A DNA stretch of 43,118 nucleotides from Intestinimonas sp052065695 (GTDB lineage: Bacteria > Bacillota > Clostridia > Oscillospirales > Oscillospiraceae): the NCBI RefSeq assembly GCF_052065695.1, contig NZ_JBQHTM010000032.1, positions 1-43,118 on the forward strand, written 5' to 3'. This document shows, one piece after another, positions 23,454-32,275 of the stretch (positions are counted from its first letter, which is position 1; the number at the start of each line of letters is the position of its first letter). A program made the position numbers and the translations under genes. The notes under the pieces were generated by a model, which did not search any database, was not told the DNA's origin, and worked only from the letters and a program-made list of their open reading frames with translations.

Positions 23454-24917
23454 ATGGCGGCTACAAGACTAATTGCGCTGCATATCAATAAAGGAAAGAC
23501 GGTAGCGCAGTGTCTGGCTGACCGTACTGATTATTCTGAGAATGCAGCAAAGACGGAAGATGGAAAATACATTAGCGCGTATGCCTGTGACGCAAAGACC
23601 TGTGATGAAGAATTTCTGCTTTCTAAACGGCAGTATGAGCATATCACCGGTAGAACCCAGGCGCATGATGTGATTGCATATCAGATTCGGCAATCCTTTA
23701 AGCCCGGAGAAATCACGCCGGAGGAGGCGAACAAGGTCGGGTATGAGACAGCCATGCGATTCACCAAGGGAAAACACGCATTTATCGTGGCTACCCATGT
23801 TGATCGCGCGCACATTCATAACCACATTATTTTTAATTCAACTACATTAGACTGCACCAGAAAATTCCGAGATTTTCGCTTATCCGGTCTTGCGCTGGCA
23901 AGGCTCAGTGATATCGTCTGCCTGGAACACCGGTTGTCGGTCATTGTCCGAAAGCCCTACGGGGAGCGGAAGAAGAGAACGGAATACCCGGAGAAAAAGT
24001 CGCAGCGGGATGAAATCTGTGAGGCCATTGATGCAGCATTGGAAAGAAAGCCAAAAGACTTCCAGGAACTGATTGGAATTTTGCAGGAAGCAGGGTACGA
24101 GTATAAAGATGGAAAACAGCCTGCCTTGCGGGGGAAAGGCCACGCCAGATTTGCTCGTTTCCGTTCTCTTGGTAAAGGATATTCGGTTGAAGAACTCTGT
24201 GGAGTGATTGCCGGGAATGCGGTTCACAAAAGCAAATTTGCAGAGAAAACCCGCACAAGCGCACGGTCAGCACAGGTGCATCAGAAGGCGGAGCTGTCGT
24301 TCCTGATTGATGTCCGTGCCAAAATGCAGGCGGGCAAAGGCGCGGGATATGCGCGTTGGGCGAAAGTCTTTAATCTGAAGCAGATGGCGAAAGCTATGAT
24401 GTTCATGGAAGAGCATGGAATCAAGAGCTATGCAGAGCTGAAAGAAAAAGCAGATGGGATTTCTGAAAAATGCGATGCGCTGCTGGAATCTGTAAAGGCA
24501 GATGAGGCACGGATGTCGGAAGTGTCGGTGCTGCGGAAGCATCTAATCAATTATGCCAAGACAAAAGATGTTTTTGCCGCGTATAAAGCATCCGGCTACA
24601 ATCGAGAGTTCTATGAAGCCCATCGAGATATGCTGGTCTTACGCAGCGCAGCGAAAAAGGCATTTGATGCCTATAAGAAAGAGAACGGTTCTGACAAAAA
24701 GCTCCCGCGCATCAGCGAGCTGAACACAGAGTATGCGATACTTCTGGAACGAAAGAAAAGCTCCTATGCAGAGTATCGCAAGACCAAATCGGAAATGCAG
24801 GATTGGCTTGTGGCACAGAAGATTGTGCAGGAAATCCTGAAAGAGGACGAACAGAAGAAAGAGCAGCTGCATGAGCAGGAAGTGCGGCAGGAAGAAAATA
24901 AAGAGAATAGTAGATGA
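23454..24917 (+). CDS. ICE relaxase (MobP-type mobilization nuclease)
   Basis: A 487-residue protein. Residues about 1-180 form the relaxase domain: an N-terminal ATRLIALHINKGKTVAQCL, a conserved YQIRQSFKPGEITPEEANKV, and the metal-binding HUH motif HVDRAHIHNHIIFNS (about 115-129). The C-terminal half is mainly coiled coil with a Lys/Glu-rich tail. It nicks the ICE oriT and stays bound to the transferred strand. With coupling protein and pore genes absent, it could act only with helper functions in trans. ATG 23454 follows AGGAGG-like ATGGAGGAATAAGGA. Confidence 0.92.
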   Translation: MAATRLIALHINKGKTVAQCLADRTDYSENAAKTEDGKYISAYACDAKTCDEEFLLSKRQYEHITGRTQAHDVIAYQIRQSFKPGEITPEEANKVGYETAMRFTKGKHAFIVATHVDRAHIHNHIIFNSTTLDCTRKFRDFRLSGLALARLSDIVCLEHRLSVIVRKPYGERKKRTEYPEKKSQRDEICEAIDAALERKPKDFQELIGILQEAGYEYKDGKQPALRGKGHARFARFRSLGKGYSVEELCGVIAGNAVHKSKFAEKTRTSARSAQVHQKAELSFLIDVRAKMQAGKGAGYARWAKVFNLKQMAKAMMFMEEHGIKSYAELKEKADGISEKCDALLESVKADEARMSEVSVLRKHLINYAKTKDVFAAYKASGYNREFYEAHRDMLVLRSAAKKAFDAYKKENGSDKKLPRISELNTEYAILLERKKSSYAEYRKTKSEMQDWLVAQKIVQEILKEDEQKKEQLHEQEVRQEENKENSR

Positions 24918-24925
24918 TGGAATGT

Positions 24926-24971
24926 CCGGTGCAGTGTGGGGGTAATGCTCATGCTGCACCGGGCTTTTTTT
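24926..24971 (+). terminator. terminator after the relaxase
   Basis: CCGGTGCAG (24926-24934) pairs perfectly with CTGCACCGG (24954-24962); a T-run follows at 24965-24971. It closes the ICE backbone transcription unit. Confidence 0.85.
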
Positions 24972-25025
24972 GTGTGAAAAAATATTTGTGATGATGTTGC
25001 TTATTGATTGCTCTTGACTTGAATT

Positions 25026-25054
25026 TTGTATCTCAACATAAAAGAAGTTATAAT
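25026..25054 (+). promoter_or_regulatory. promoter of the macrodomain-vWA module
   Basis: TTGTAT (25026-25031) and TATAAT (25049-25054) are 17 bases apart, 41 bases upstream of the GTG start. Together with the terminator at 24926-24971 it makes the following genes an independent unit. Confidence 0.65.
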
Positions 25055-25094
25055 ACAGATAGAAAGTTAAATTGATGAATGGGAGGTATGCTTT

Positions 25095-26111
25095 GTGCCC
25101 TTACAGATTATTAGGAACGATATTACAAAAATGAGCGTTGACGCAATCGTCAATGCGGCTAACACGTCTCTTTTGGGCGGCGGCGGTGTAGACGGCTGCA
25201 TTCATCGTGCCGCCGGACCGGAGCTGCTTGCAGACTGCAGTATGCTACATGGCTGCGAGACCGGCAGCGCAAAAATCACAAAGGGGTACCGTTTACCCTG
25301 CAAATATGTGATCCATGCAGTCGGCCCGCGTTGGCGGGATGGCAAGCATCGGGAACAGGAGCTTCTGGAATCCTGCTATCGGACATCTTTGAACTTGGCA
25401 AAAGAAAATGGTTGTCAGTCGATGGCCTTTCCGCTGATTTCCTCCGGCATTTACGGCTATCCGAAAGACCAGGCTCTGAAGGTTGCAGTCGATACCATCA
25501 GTACATTCCTGCTGGAAAATGAGATGATGGTCTACATCGTTATCTTTGACCGAAAGGCATATCAAATTAGCGGAAAACTGTTTGCTGATATCGCGGCGTA
25601 CATAGATGACCGGTATGTGGAGGAACATACCGACAGACGGGCAGAACAGAGGCGGCGGCTCGAAGTATTGTCAGAGGAATCCTGTTTTGAAGCTGCACCT
25701 GCCCCGCTGCCGTCCGAAGCAATCTGTAAATCTTGCAGCAGTCAATCCTTGGAAGAGGCACTGGGAGAGATTGATGAGAGTTTTTCGGAAATGCTGCTGC
25801 GGAAGATTGACGAAAGCGGCATGACGGATGCCCAGTGCTACAAGAAGGCAAACATTGACCGGAAGCTCTTCTCGAAGATCCGTTCGGATAAATTCTATAA
25901 GCCATCCAAACCTACGGTGCTGGCATTTGCCCTGGCTTTGGAACTGCCGCTTGCCCAGATGCAGGAGATGCTGGGTAAGGCAGGATTTACCCTTTCCCAT
26001 TCGAGCAAATTCGATATCATTGTAGAATATTTTGTCGAACGGGGAAACTACAATGTGTATGAAATCAACGAGGCACTGTTTGCTTTTGACCAGAGTCTGA
26101 TCGGAGCATAA
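25095..26111 (+). CDS. macrodomain protein with C-terminal HTH-like domain
   Basis: A 338-residue protein. The macrodomain spans about 1-180: SVDAIVNAANTSLLGGGG, VDGCIHRAAGPELL, YVIHAVGPRW and PLISSGIYGYP are the MacroD-type ADP-ribose-binding loops, including the catalytic-type GGGVDG loop. A linker and a helical region (about 215-310: MLLRKIDESGMTDAQCYKKA, LFSKIRSDKFYKPSKPTVLA) look like an XRE-type helix-turn-helix. Such macrodomains remove or bind ADP-ribose. GTG 25095 is the start, 8 bases after GGGAGG. It is probably cotranscribed with the downstream vWA gene. A link to the ART-like gene in the BREX operon is conjecture. Confidence 0.85.
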   Translation: MPLQIIRNDITKMSVDAIVNAANTSLLGGGGVDGCIHRAAGPELLADCSMLHGCETGSAKITKGYRLPCKYVIHAVGPRWRDGKHREQELLESCYRTSLNLAKENGCQSMAFPLISSGIYGYPKDQALKVAVDTISTFLLENEMMVYIVIFDRKAYQISGKLFADIAAYIDDRYVEEHTDRRAEQRRRLEVLSEESCFEAAPAPLPSEAICKSCSSQSLEEALGEIDESFSEMLLRKIDESGMTDAQCYKKANIDRKLFSKIRSDKFYKPSKPTVLAFALALELPLAQMQEMLGKAGFTLSHSSKFDIIVEYFVERGNYNVYEINEALFAFDQSLIGA

Positions 26112-26220
26112 GGACAAAGAAATGTCGCTTTCCATGCGACCACTCCACAAAAGAAAATCGCTATACTATGGCTGTAAGGTACGAAACCGAGCAGCCATAA
26201 TCTTTTGGGAGGACAAGTGT

Positions 26221-26880
26221 ATGAGAAAGAATTTAACAGAGATCGTTTTTATCTTAGACCGCAGCGGTTCCATGAGCGGACTGGAACGGGACACCATCGG
26301 CGGATTCAATTCTATGATTGAGCAGCAGAAAAAAACAGAGGGCGAAGCGCTGATCTCAACGGTACTGTTTGACAATGTGAGCGAAGTCCTGCACGACCGT
26401 GTAAATGTAAGGGACATCCGACCAATGATTGACCGTGATTACACGGTTCGCGGATGCACAGCACTCTTGGATGCCATCGGCGGTGCGATTCATCACATTG
26501 GAAATGTTCATAAGTACGCAAGACCGGAGGATGTGCCGGAACACACCATGTTTGTAATCACTACGGACGGAATGGAAAATGCCAGCCGCCGTTACAACAG
26601 CGAAAAAGTGAAGCAGATGATCGAGCGGCAGAAAGCAAAATACGGGTGGGAGTTTTTGTTCCTTGGTGCCAATATTGACGCAGTAGAGACCGCAAGCCAG
26701 TTCGGAATCGGCGCAGATCGTGCAGTCAACTATCAGTGCGACAGCGAAGGAACTGCGTTGAATTATGAGGTGGTCAGCGAAGCAATCAGCTCTGTCCGGT
26801 GCAGTGCCCCACTGAGTGCAGACTGGAAAAAGCGTATAGACGAGGACTACAAAAAGCGTGGAGGCCGCAAGCACAAGTAA
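26221..26880 (+). CDS. von Willebrand factor A domain protein
   Basis: A 219-residue protein. The MIDAS motif DRSGSMSG (D13, S15, S17) is close to the N-terminus, followed by GCTALLDAIG with the MIDAS Thr and FVITTDGMEN with the second acidic site. There is no signal peptide or membrane segment, so it is cytoplasmic. ATG 26221 has GGGAGGA upstream. The gene follows the macrodomain gene after a 109-base gap without a convincing promoter. A soluble vWA protein could act as a metal-dependent scaffold or chaperone. Its C-terminus ends in a basic KKRGGRKHK tail. Confidence 0.88.
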   Translation: MRKNLTEIVFILDRSGSMSGLERDTIGGFNSMIEQQKKTEGEALISTVLFDNVSEVLHDRVNVRDIRPMIDRDYTVRGCTALLDAIGGAIHHIGNVHKYARPEDVPEHTMFVITTDGMENASRRYNSEKVKQMIERQKAKYGWEFLFLGANIDAVETASQFGIGADRAVNYQCDSEGTALNYEVVSEAISSVRCSAPLSADWKKRIDEDYKKRGGRKHK

Positions 26881-26890
26881 ATATTTTTGA

Positions 26891-26920
26891 AGCCGGGGTG
26901 ATAATTCACTCTGGCTTTTT
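26891..26920 (+). terminator. terminator of the macrodomain-vWA module
   Basis: AGCCGGGGTGA (26891-26901) pairs with TCACTCTGGCT (26906-26916), including two G-U pairs, loop TAAT, then TTTTT. It begins 11 bases after the vWA stop. Confidence 0.75.
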
Positions 26921-26943
26921 CTATGGCAGGAACTGCCGTTAAA

Positions 26944-27050
26944 GCATCCGGAACGGATGCGCAGCCCGATGCCGCAGGCAGCGTTCTATGGGGATTGGGG
27001 AATTTCCCCAACAAGCAGAAAATCGCTTTCGTGTCACGAAAGCCCTGCTT
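26944..27050. other. structured intergenic DNA, possible oriT or element end
   Basis: This 300-base gene-free stretch contains GCATCCG/CGGATGC (26944-26960), GGGGAA...TTCCCC (about 26997-27009), and a nested palindrome: AAGCAG/CTGCTT (27013-27018, 27045-27050) around GCTTTCGTG-T-CACGAAAGC (27025-27043, perfect 9-bp arms). No open frame or T-run accompanies them. Clustered hairpins between two modules suggest an origin of transfer, a recombination or element end, or an RNA. I cannot decide which. Confidence 0.55.
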
Positions 27051-27101
27051 GCAGAAGAGTGGATTCTAAAAAAATCGTTCAAAATTTGGAAGAACTTTCG
27101 A

Positions 27102-27130
27102 TTGATTTTGTTCGTTTCTTGGAGTAGAAT
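27102..27130 (+). promoter_or_regulatory. promoter of the BREX operon
   Basis: TTGATT (27102-27107) and TAGAAT (27125-27130) are separated by exactly 17 bases, 60 bases upstream of the first BREX-associated gene. No other promoter of this quality is evident before brxA. Confidence 0.65.
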
Positions 27131-27189
27131 ATAAATGAGAAATTTTAACTTGCTGCGAGTGACTTTAGACATCGAAAAAGAGGTTCCGT

Positions 27190-27417
27190 ATGGATTTCAT
27201 GACGATTAAGCAGGCTTCTGAAAAATGGGGCATCTGCACAAGGAGAGTACAGACATTATGCACAGAAGGGCGAATTGATGGTGCCGAGCGTTTAGGCCAT
27301 CAGTGGGTCATTCCTATTAACGCCGAAAAGCCGAAGGATGCCAGAATCAAAAGCGGCAGATACATTAAAACAAAATCCGGAAATGGAGAGAACGAAAATG
27401 GAAAGAAAACCGTATAG
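27190..27417 (+). CDS. small helix-turn-helix protein of the BREX operon
   Basis: A 75-residue protein. MTIKQASEKWGICTRRVQTLC and then GRIDGAERLGHQWVIP is the MerR/excisionase-type winged HTH seen in small DNA-binding proteins. The C-terminus is basic and flexible. It is the first gene of the operon and overlaps brxA by 20 bases, so it may regulate the operon. BREX loci often carry a BrxR-type (WYL) regulator instead; this much smaller protein is unrelated in appearance. A direct role in modification is less likely. Confidence 0.75.
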   Translation: MDFMTIKQASEKWGICTRRVQTLCTEGRIDGAERLGHQWVIPINAEKPKDARIKSGRYIKTKSGNGENENGKKTV

Positions 27418-28006
27418 TGCTGGAGCCGTGAAATTTTCGTTCTGGTTCATGGAATTTCGGAAAACCGTGCAGCTTTTGAGCGAGGGTAAGAGCTTTGCAG
27501 ATATTAAAAAGTTGAATGAAGAGACAAACATCTATGGTGCACCGACAAAACTACGAGCGCAGCAGATTTATTCTACCGTAACAGCCCGTATCAAGACATT
27601 AGATGAAAGCTTTTATCCAATCTTTCTGAGCAGTGATCTTGCTACACAAAAATTATTTGTGCTGACTGCGGCTCTTTTGCATGACACGCTGTTCTTTGAT
27701 TTTGTGTATGAAGTAGTGCGGGAAAAAATGATTCTTGGTTCCGATGAGCTGACGGATGCAGATATCCGGATATTTTTCAAAAATAAGCAGGAACAGAGTG
27801 AGAAAGTGGCTTCTCTTCAAGACTATACGCTGCGCCGTCTCGGTTCCTGCTATAAGACACAGCTTTATGAAGCAGGACTTTTAGAAAGCAACCAGGCAAA
27901 CAGCACAAGAAAAATACTGAAGCCAATTCTTGATATTGCATTTGAGCATTGGCTTTATGACCATGACCTTGGCATCATGGTAAAAACACTGACGGGGGTA
28001 AGATGA
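27398..28006 (+). CDS. brxA: BrxA (DUF1819) BREX protein
   Basis: A 202-residue protein. SAGAVKFSFWFMEFRKTVQLL at the N-terminus, a middle KLFVLTAALLHDTLFFDFVYEV, and a C-terminal ARTRKIL/LKPILDIAF region fit DUF1819. BrxA is a small DNA-binding protein required in type 1 BREX. ATG 27398 is the likely start because GGAGAG lies 8-13 bases upstream and it lies just inside the previous gene; longer in-frame upstream extension lacks a ribosome site. It is followed by brxB after a one-base gap, so translation is coupled. Confidence 0.88.
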   Translation: MERKPYSAGAVKFSFWFMEFRKTVQLLSEGKSFADIKKLNEETNIYGAPTKLRAQQIYSTVTARIKTLDESFYPIFLSSDLATQKLFVLTAALLHDTLFFDFVYEVVREKMILGSDELTDADIRIFFKNKQEQSEKVASLQDYTLRRLGSCYKTQLYEAGLLESNQANSTRKILKPILDIAFEHWLYDHDLGIMVKTLTGVR

Positions 28007-28007
28007 A

Positions 28008-28583
28008 ATGGATTTAAGCCAAAGACTGGACGAGATGGAGCTTGCAATCCATAAGCCGTCTTTCCGAAAAGGAACAGGCCGCGCAAATGAGGTCAACTAT
28101 TGGGTGTTTGATTATCCACCGGAAAAGGAACTGGAAGTTCGGGAGCGTGTAGAGTATCTGAAAAATAAGAACGACCGGGGCGATGATGATTTTGAGCTTG
28201 TGGTCTTTGACCTGTATGATATCATCATTGACTTTTTGGAAAAGAAAAACTTTATGGAAAAGTGCTATGACTTTGAAAAAAAGCGAGGAATCGAGCGTAT
28301 CGTCAAGGCAGTGACCAACTCCATGAAGGTGAATGACGATGACAGCCTGATCGTGCAATATATCAAAGAACATACGCCGGAGAATGCAGTTGTGTTCCTG
28401 ACCGGTATCGGCAAGTGCTATCCGATTTTGCGCTCCCACAAGGTGCTTAACAACTTGCACCAAGCGTTTGTGCGCTGCCCGGTCGTGATGTTCTTTCCGG
28501 GAACCTATAATGAGCAGGAGCTGATCCTGTTCAATGAGATTAAAGACGATAACTATTACCGGGCATTCCGACTGGTAAAGTAA
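28008..28583 (+). CDS. brxB: BrxB (DUF1788) BREX protein
   Basis: A 191-residue protein. GRANEVNYWVFDYPPEKELEV followed by LVVFDLYDIIIDFL and the VFLTGIGKCYPILRSH and VMFFPGTYNEQELILF segments are characteristic of DUF1788. BrxB is part of the BREX core with a still poorly defined biochemical role. It begins one base after brxA and ends 18 bases before the brxC start. Length agrees with the family. Confidence 0.9.
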   Translation: MDLSQRLDEMELAIHKPSFRKGTGRANEVNYWVFDYPPEKELEVRERVEYLKNKNDRGDDDFELVVFDLYDIIIDFLEKKNFMEKCYDFEKKRGIERIVKAVTNSMKVNDDDSLIVQYIKEHTPENAVVFLTGIGKCYPILRSHKVLNNLHQAFVRCPVVMFFPGTYNEQELILFNEIKDDNYYRAFRLVK

Positions 28584-28601
28584 TGGATGGAGGAAACAGT
28601 T

Positions 28602-31600
28602 ATGCAGATCAAGGACATGTTCCGAAAGAAAATTGACCGTGAGATACAGGGCGTTATCATTGTCGGTCAGGGTGAAGAAACAAATGTAGCGCAGGAGCTG
28701 GAAGAGTATGTTGTGACCCGTGAGCTTCAGCGTCATTTTGCGGATTTCTTTGCAGCATATAAAAAAGGTATTCAGGGAACCACACCGAAAATGGGTGTCT
28801 GGATTTCCGGCTTCTTTGGAAGTGGTAAATCTCATTTCCTGAAAATCCTGTCCTATCTGCTTCAGAATAAACAGGTCGGAGACAAACATGCCATCGACTA
28901 CTTCATTGAGGATCAGAAGATTACCAATCAGATGGTGCTGGCAGATATGCAGCTGGCAGCAAACGCCCCATCGGACGTAATTCTTTTCAACATTGATTCC
29001 AAAAGCGATTCGAATGGCAAAGAAAATAAAGATGCCATTGTGAACGTATTCCTGAAGGTCTTCAATGAGATGCAGGGCTTCTGCGGTTCCATGCCGCACC
29101 TTGCCGACCTGGAGCGCAGGCTTTCCGAGGAAGGTCGTTTTGAAGAGTTTAAGGAAAAGTTTGAAGAAGAGTATGGAGATCCGTGGGAAAGCTCTCGCCA
29201 GGACTTCGATTTCATTCAGGATTCCGTTGTCGATGTTCTTTCTGACATGGATTTCATGAGCGAATCGGCTGCTCGTAACTGGTGTGAGAAAGCAACCGAG
29301 GGCTACCAGATCAGTATTGAGGATTTCGCCAAGCGTGTAAAGTCCTATATTGAGAAAAAAGGTAACAACCACCATGTGGTTTTCCTTGTAGATGAGATTG
29401 GCCAGTACATTGGTGATGATTCCAAACTGATGCTGAACCTTCAGACAGTGACGGAAGAACTGGGCAAGGAATGCATGGGCAAGGCTTGGGTAATCGTAAC
29501 GAGCCAGCAGGATATCGACTCCATTACCAAGGTGAAGGGTAACGACTTCTCCAAGATTCAAGGACGTTTCGATACACGTCTTTCTTTGTCCTCTGCCAAT
29601 GTGGACGCTGTTATCAAAAAGCGTATTCTGGATAAGACCGAGACAGCAGCACAGAGCCTGCGTCTGCTCTATGACCAGAAAGCAACCATCATCAAAAATC
29701 TGATTGTCTTCAACGACGGCGTGGAGAAAAAACTGTACGCCAACGCAGAAGACTTTGCAGAGGTTTATCCTTTTGTTCCATACCAGTTTAATTTGCTTGC
29801 CAGCGTGCTGACCAGCATCCGTACCCACGGTGCATCCGGCAAGCACCTGTCCGAAGGTGAACGTTCCATGCTGGCTCTGTTCAAAGAATCTGCCATGCAG
29901 CTGATGGACGATGAGATGGGGGCAATCGTGCCGTTCTATCGGTTCTATGATGCATTGGAGAACTTCCTCGACCACAGCCACAGCAGCGTGATCATTCGCG
30001 CTTATGACAACAGCTACATCAACCCGGAAAAGAAGGAAAAAGATGTCTTTGCCATCAATGTGTTGAAGACCCTTTTCCTGATTAAATATGTTCTGGAGAT
30101 TGAAGCCAATGTGGACAACATCGTCAGCCTGATGATTACCAGCATTGACGATGATCGTATTTCTTTAAAGGCACAGGTGGAGGATGCACTGAAAGTGCTG
30201 ATGCGCCAGATGCTGATCCAGAAGAATGGCTCCATCTATGTATTCCTGACCGATGAGGAACAGGAAATCAACAACGAAATCGAAAAAGAAAATGTGGAGA
30301 TGCCGGAGGTCATCACGAAGATTGCGGAGATGATCTATGAGGACATTTTCTCCAGCAAGAAGTATCAGTATCCAAGCTTTGGTGGACGGTATGCGTTCTC
30401 CTTCAATCAGACAGTGGATGACCGCCCCTATAAGGCAAACCAGAATTACGATATCGGCCTCCGTGTGTTGACCCCGTGGTATGAGGGTGGCACCGATGAT
30501 GGTACGTTGCGCCTACTCTCTGGCCAGGGCAAGGAAGTCCTTGTGGTTCTGCCGAATGATGATGCGTTCCTGACGGAAATGCGAGCATACTTAAAAATTG
30601 AGCGGTTCCTGCGCAAGAATACCTCTGTGCAGCTTGCCAAGTATGAGACCATTAAGGAGGCAAAGCGCGTGGAGATGCGGGAACGCAACGGTAACGCCAA
30701 GCTTTACCTGACGGAAGCTCTGAAAGAGGCTACCATCTATGTCAATGGCGATGTGCTGCACACTTCCGGCAAGGAAGTGACCAGCCGCATCAACGAGGCA
30801 ATCGGAAGATTGGTGCAGACGGTTTACCACAAGCTGTCCTACATCGACGCAGCGATGGGCGAAGCAGACATCCGGAAGATGTTCAAGACCAGCAATCAGC
30901 TGTCGCTGGCACTGGGAGATACCGGAGAATCCAATGTCCACGCGCTGGATGATGTGCTGCAATTCGTGGCAGGTAACTCCCGGATGCACATGAAAACTTC
31001 TATGAAAACGATCAAGGATCGCTTTATGAAAGCACCCTATGGCTTTGTGGAAGATGACATCCATTGGCTGGTGGCACGTCTCTTTAAGCGTGGAGATCTG
31101 TCCTTTACGGTCAATGGTGAGAGTGTCAATCTGAACAACCGCTCCGAAGAAGAAATCATCGGCTACATCACGAAGAAGCAGTTCGTGGATAAGTTGCTGA
31201 CGGAAGTGCGCGTCCGTGTGCCGGAAAACCAGAAAAAGGCCGTCCGCACCGTGATGAAAGAGCTGTTCAAGGTGGCACCGCCTGCCGATGACGAAGATAC
31301 CATCATGAAGAACTTCCAGCATTACTGCGAGAATCGAATCACTGAGATTGAGCGGCTGGAACCGAAATATGAGAATTACGCCTATCCAGGAAAGGAACTT
31401 CTGGAAAAGGGCAAGAAGCGGCTTTCCGCACTGGTGCAGATTCAGGCACCGCTGGAATTCTTTAAGACTGTATTTGACGAGCAGGACGATCTGATGGATT
31501 TTGGCGAGGACTATGAGCCTATCCGTGATTTCTTTGGCAGTGAGCAGCTGACCATCTTCACCCGTGCGCTGGATATGCTGAATATCTACGAGGACAGCAA

Positions 31601-32255
31601 GACCTACATCGTGGATGCAGAACTGGAAGACGTGGTGACCAAGATGCGTACCATCGTCCGGATGGCGAAGCCCTACAAGGAGATTCCGAAGCTGCCGGAG
31701 CTGCGCGAGAAGTTTATGAACTGTTATATGCGCATTCTGGAAGAGCAGGCAGAGCCGGTCAAGGATTCCATCAATCAGGATCGGAACCGCGTCTTTGAAG
31801 TGCTGAACACCAAGCCTTATAAGGATGCAAGGTTTAACCGTTATCTGGAACTGTTTAAGGAGATCATGGACGGTGCGGAGCACTGCAACAATGTCTCCAC
31901 TCTGCGTAGCTATGCAGATAAGGCAGAAGCACTGAAGCTGCGCCTGCTCAATGAGATGAACGCAGAGGATATCCGTCTTGTGCAGGAAGCTGCGGCAAAG
32001 GCCGAGGCAGAGCGCAAGCGTCAGGAAGAAGAGGCGAAAAAACGCGGCGAGACCGTGAAACCGGCAGAAAAGGTCGCAGAACCGCAGCTGGTATATAAGG
32101 TGCGCACCACGAAGAATGTTTCCATCAAGACGGTTGCCAAGACTGCATCGTGGCGGTTGGAGAGTAAGGACGACGTTGATAAATACCTTGCCGCATTGCG
32201 TGAAAATCTGCTGAAAGAGATGGACGAAGATACAATCGTCAACATTGAACTATAA
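28602..32255 (+). CDS. brxC: BrxC/PglY-type BREX ATPase
   Basis: A 1217-residue protein beginning MQIKDMFRKKIDREIQGVI, the usual BrxC start. ATP-binding P-loop SGFFGSGKSH (GSGKS about 73-77), VVFLVDEIGQYIG (Walker B-like), and a long helical remainder with a charged C-terminal coil (about 1130-1180). BrxC is a DUF6079-type AAA+ ATPase that couples the other BREX proteins in host methylation and phage exclusion. ATG 28602 is preferred over 28587 because TGGAGGA (28588-28594) is 7 bases upstream. Its full length is preserved, with no frameshift. Confidence 0.93.
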   Translation: MQIKDMFRKKIDREIQGVIIVGQGEETNVAQELEEYVVTRELQRHFADFFAAYKKGIQGTTPKMGVWISGFFGSGKSHFLKILSYLLQNKQVGDKHAIDYFIEDQKITNQMVLADMQLAANAPSDVILFNIDSKSDSNGKENKDAIVNVFLKVFNEMQGFCGSMPHLADLERRLSEEGRFEEFKEKFEEEYGDPWESSRQDFDFIQDSVVDVLSDMDFMSESAARNWCEKATEGYQISIEDFAKRVKSYIEKKGNNHHVVFLVDEIGQYIGDDSKLMLNLQTVTEELGKECMGKAWVIVTSQQDIDSITKVKGNDFSKIQGRFDTRLSLSSANVDAVIKKRILDKTETAAQSLRLLYDQKATIIKNLIVFNDGVEKKLYANAEDFAEVYPFVPYQFNLLASVLTSIRTHGASGKHLSEGERSMLALFKESAMQLMDDEMGAIVPFYRFYDALENFLDHSHSSVIIRAYDNSYINPEKKEKDVFAINVLKTLFLIKYVLEIEANVDNIVSLMITSIDDDRISLKAQVEDALKVLMRQMLIQKNGSIYVFLTDEEQEINNEIEKENVEMPEVITKIAEMIYEDIFSSKKYQYPSFGGRYAFSFNQTVDDRPYKANQNYDIGLRVLTPWYEGGTDDGTLRLLSGQGKEVLVVLPNDDAFLTEMRAYLKIERFLRKNTSVQLAKYETIKEAKRVEMRERNGNAKLYLTEALKEATIYVNGDVLHTSGKEVTSRINEAIGRLVQTVYHKLSYIDAAMGEADIRKMFKTSNQLSLALGDTGESNVHALDDVLQFVAGNSRMHMKTSMKTIKDRFMKAPYGFVEDDIHWLVARLFKRGDLSFTVNGESVNLNNRSEEEIIGYITKKQFVDKLLTEVRVRVPENQKKAVRTVMKELFKVAPPADDEDTIMKNFQHYCENRITEIERLEPKYENYAYPGKELLEKGKKRLSALVQIQAPLEFFKTVFDEQDDLMDFGEDYEPIRDFFGSEQLTIFTRALDMLNIYEDSKTYIVDAELEDVVTKMRTIVRMAKPYKEIPKLPELREKFMNCYMRILEEQAEPVKDSINQDRNRVFEVLNTKPYKDARFNRYLELFKEIMDGAEHCNNVSTLRSYADKAEALKLRLLNEMNAEDIRLVQEAAAKAEAERKRQEEEAKKRGETVKPAEKVAEPQLVYKVRTTKNVSIKTVAKTASWRLESKDDVDKYLAALRENLLKEMDEDTIVNIEL

Positions 32256-32275
32256 ATGACAGGAGGATTGGCTCC

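Larger units (their letters stand above)
438..24917. mobile_element. Tn1549/CTn-like ICE backbone, disabled
   Basis: The order antirepressor, HTH initiator, DnaC, ParB, DpnD/DUF3846, PcfB, VirD4, [gap], topB, ArdC/YodL multidomain protein, TTRAP, methylase-helicase, MobC, relaxase matches the well-known Tn1549/CTn-type ICE backbone of Clostridia. Missing are the rest of VirD4, the VirB4 ATPase, VirB6-like membrane protein, PrgI-like and NlpC/P60 proteins normally found between virD4 and topB. A second mobilizable element occupies that gap. No integrase or excisionase gene is present. The coordinates are those of recognisable genes; the true ends are not defined here, and modules to the right may be cargo. 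Confidence 0.75.

Noticed and set aside
28014..29981. A 655-residue open frame on the minus strand
   Set aside because: It is opposite brxB and brxC, has no recognisable motif or ribosome-binding site, and arises from codon bias of the true genes.
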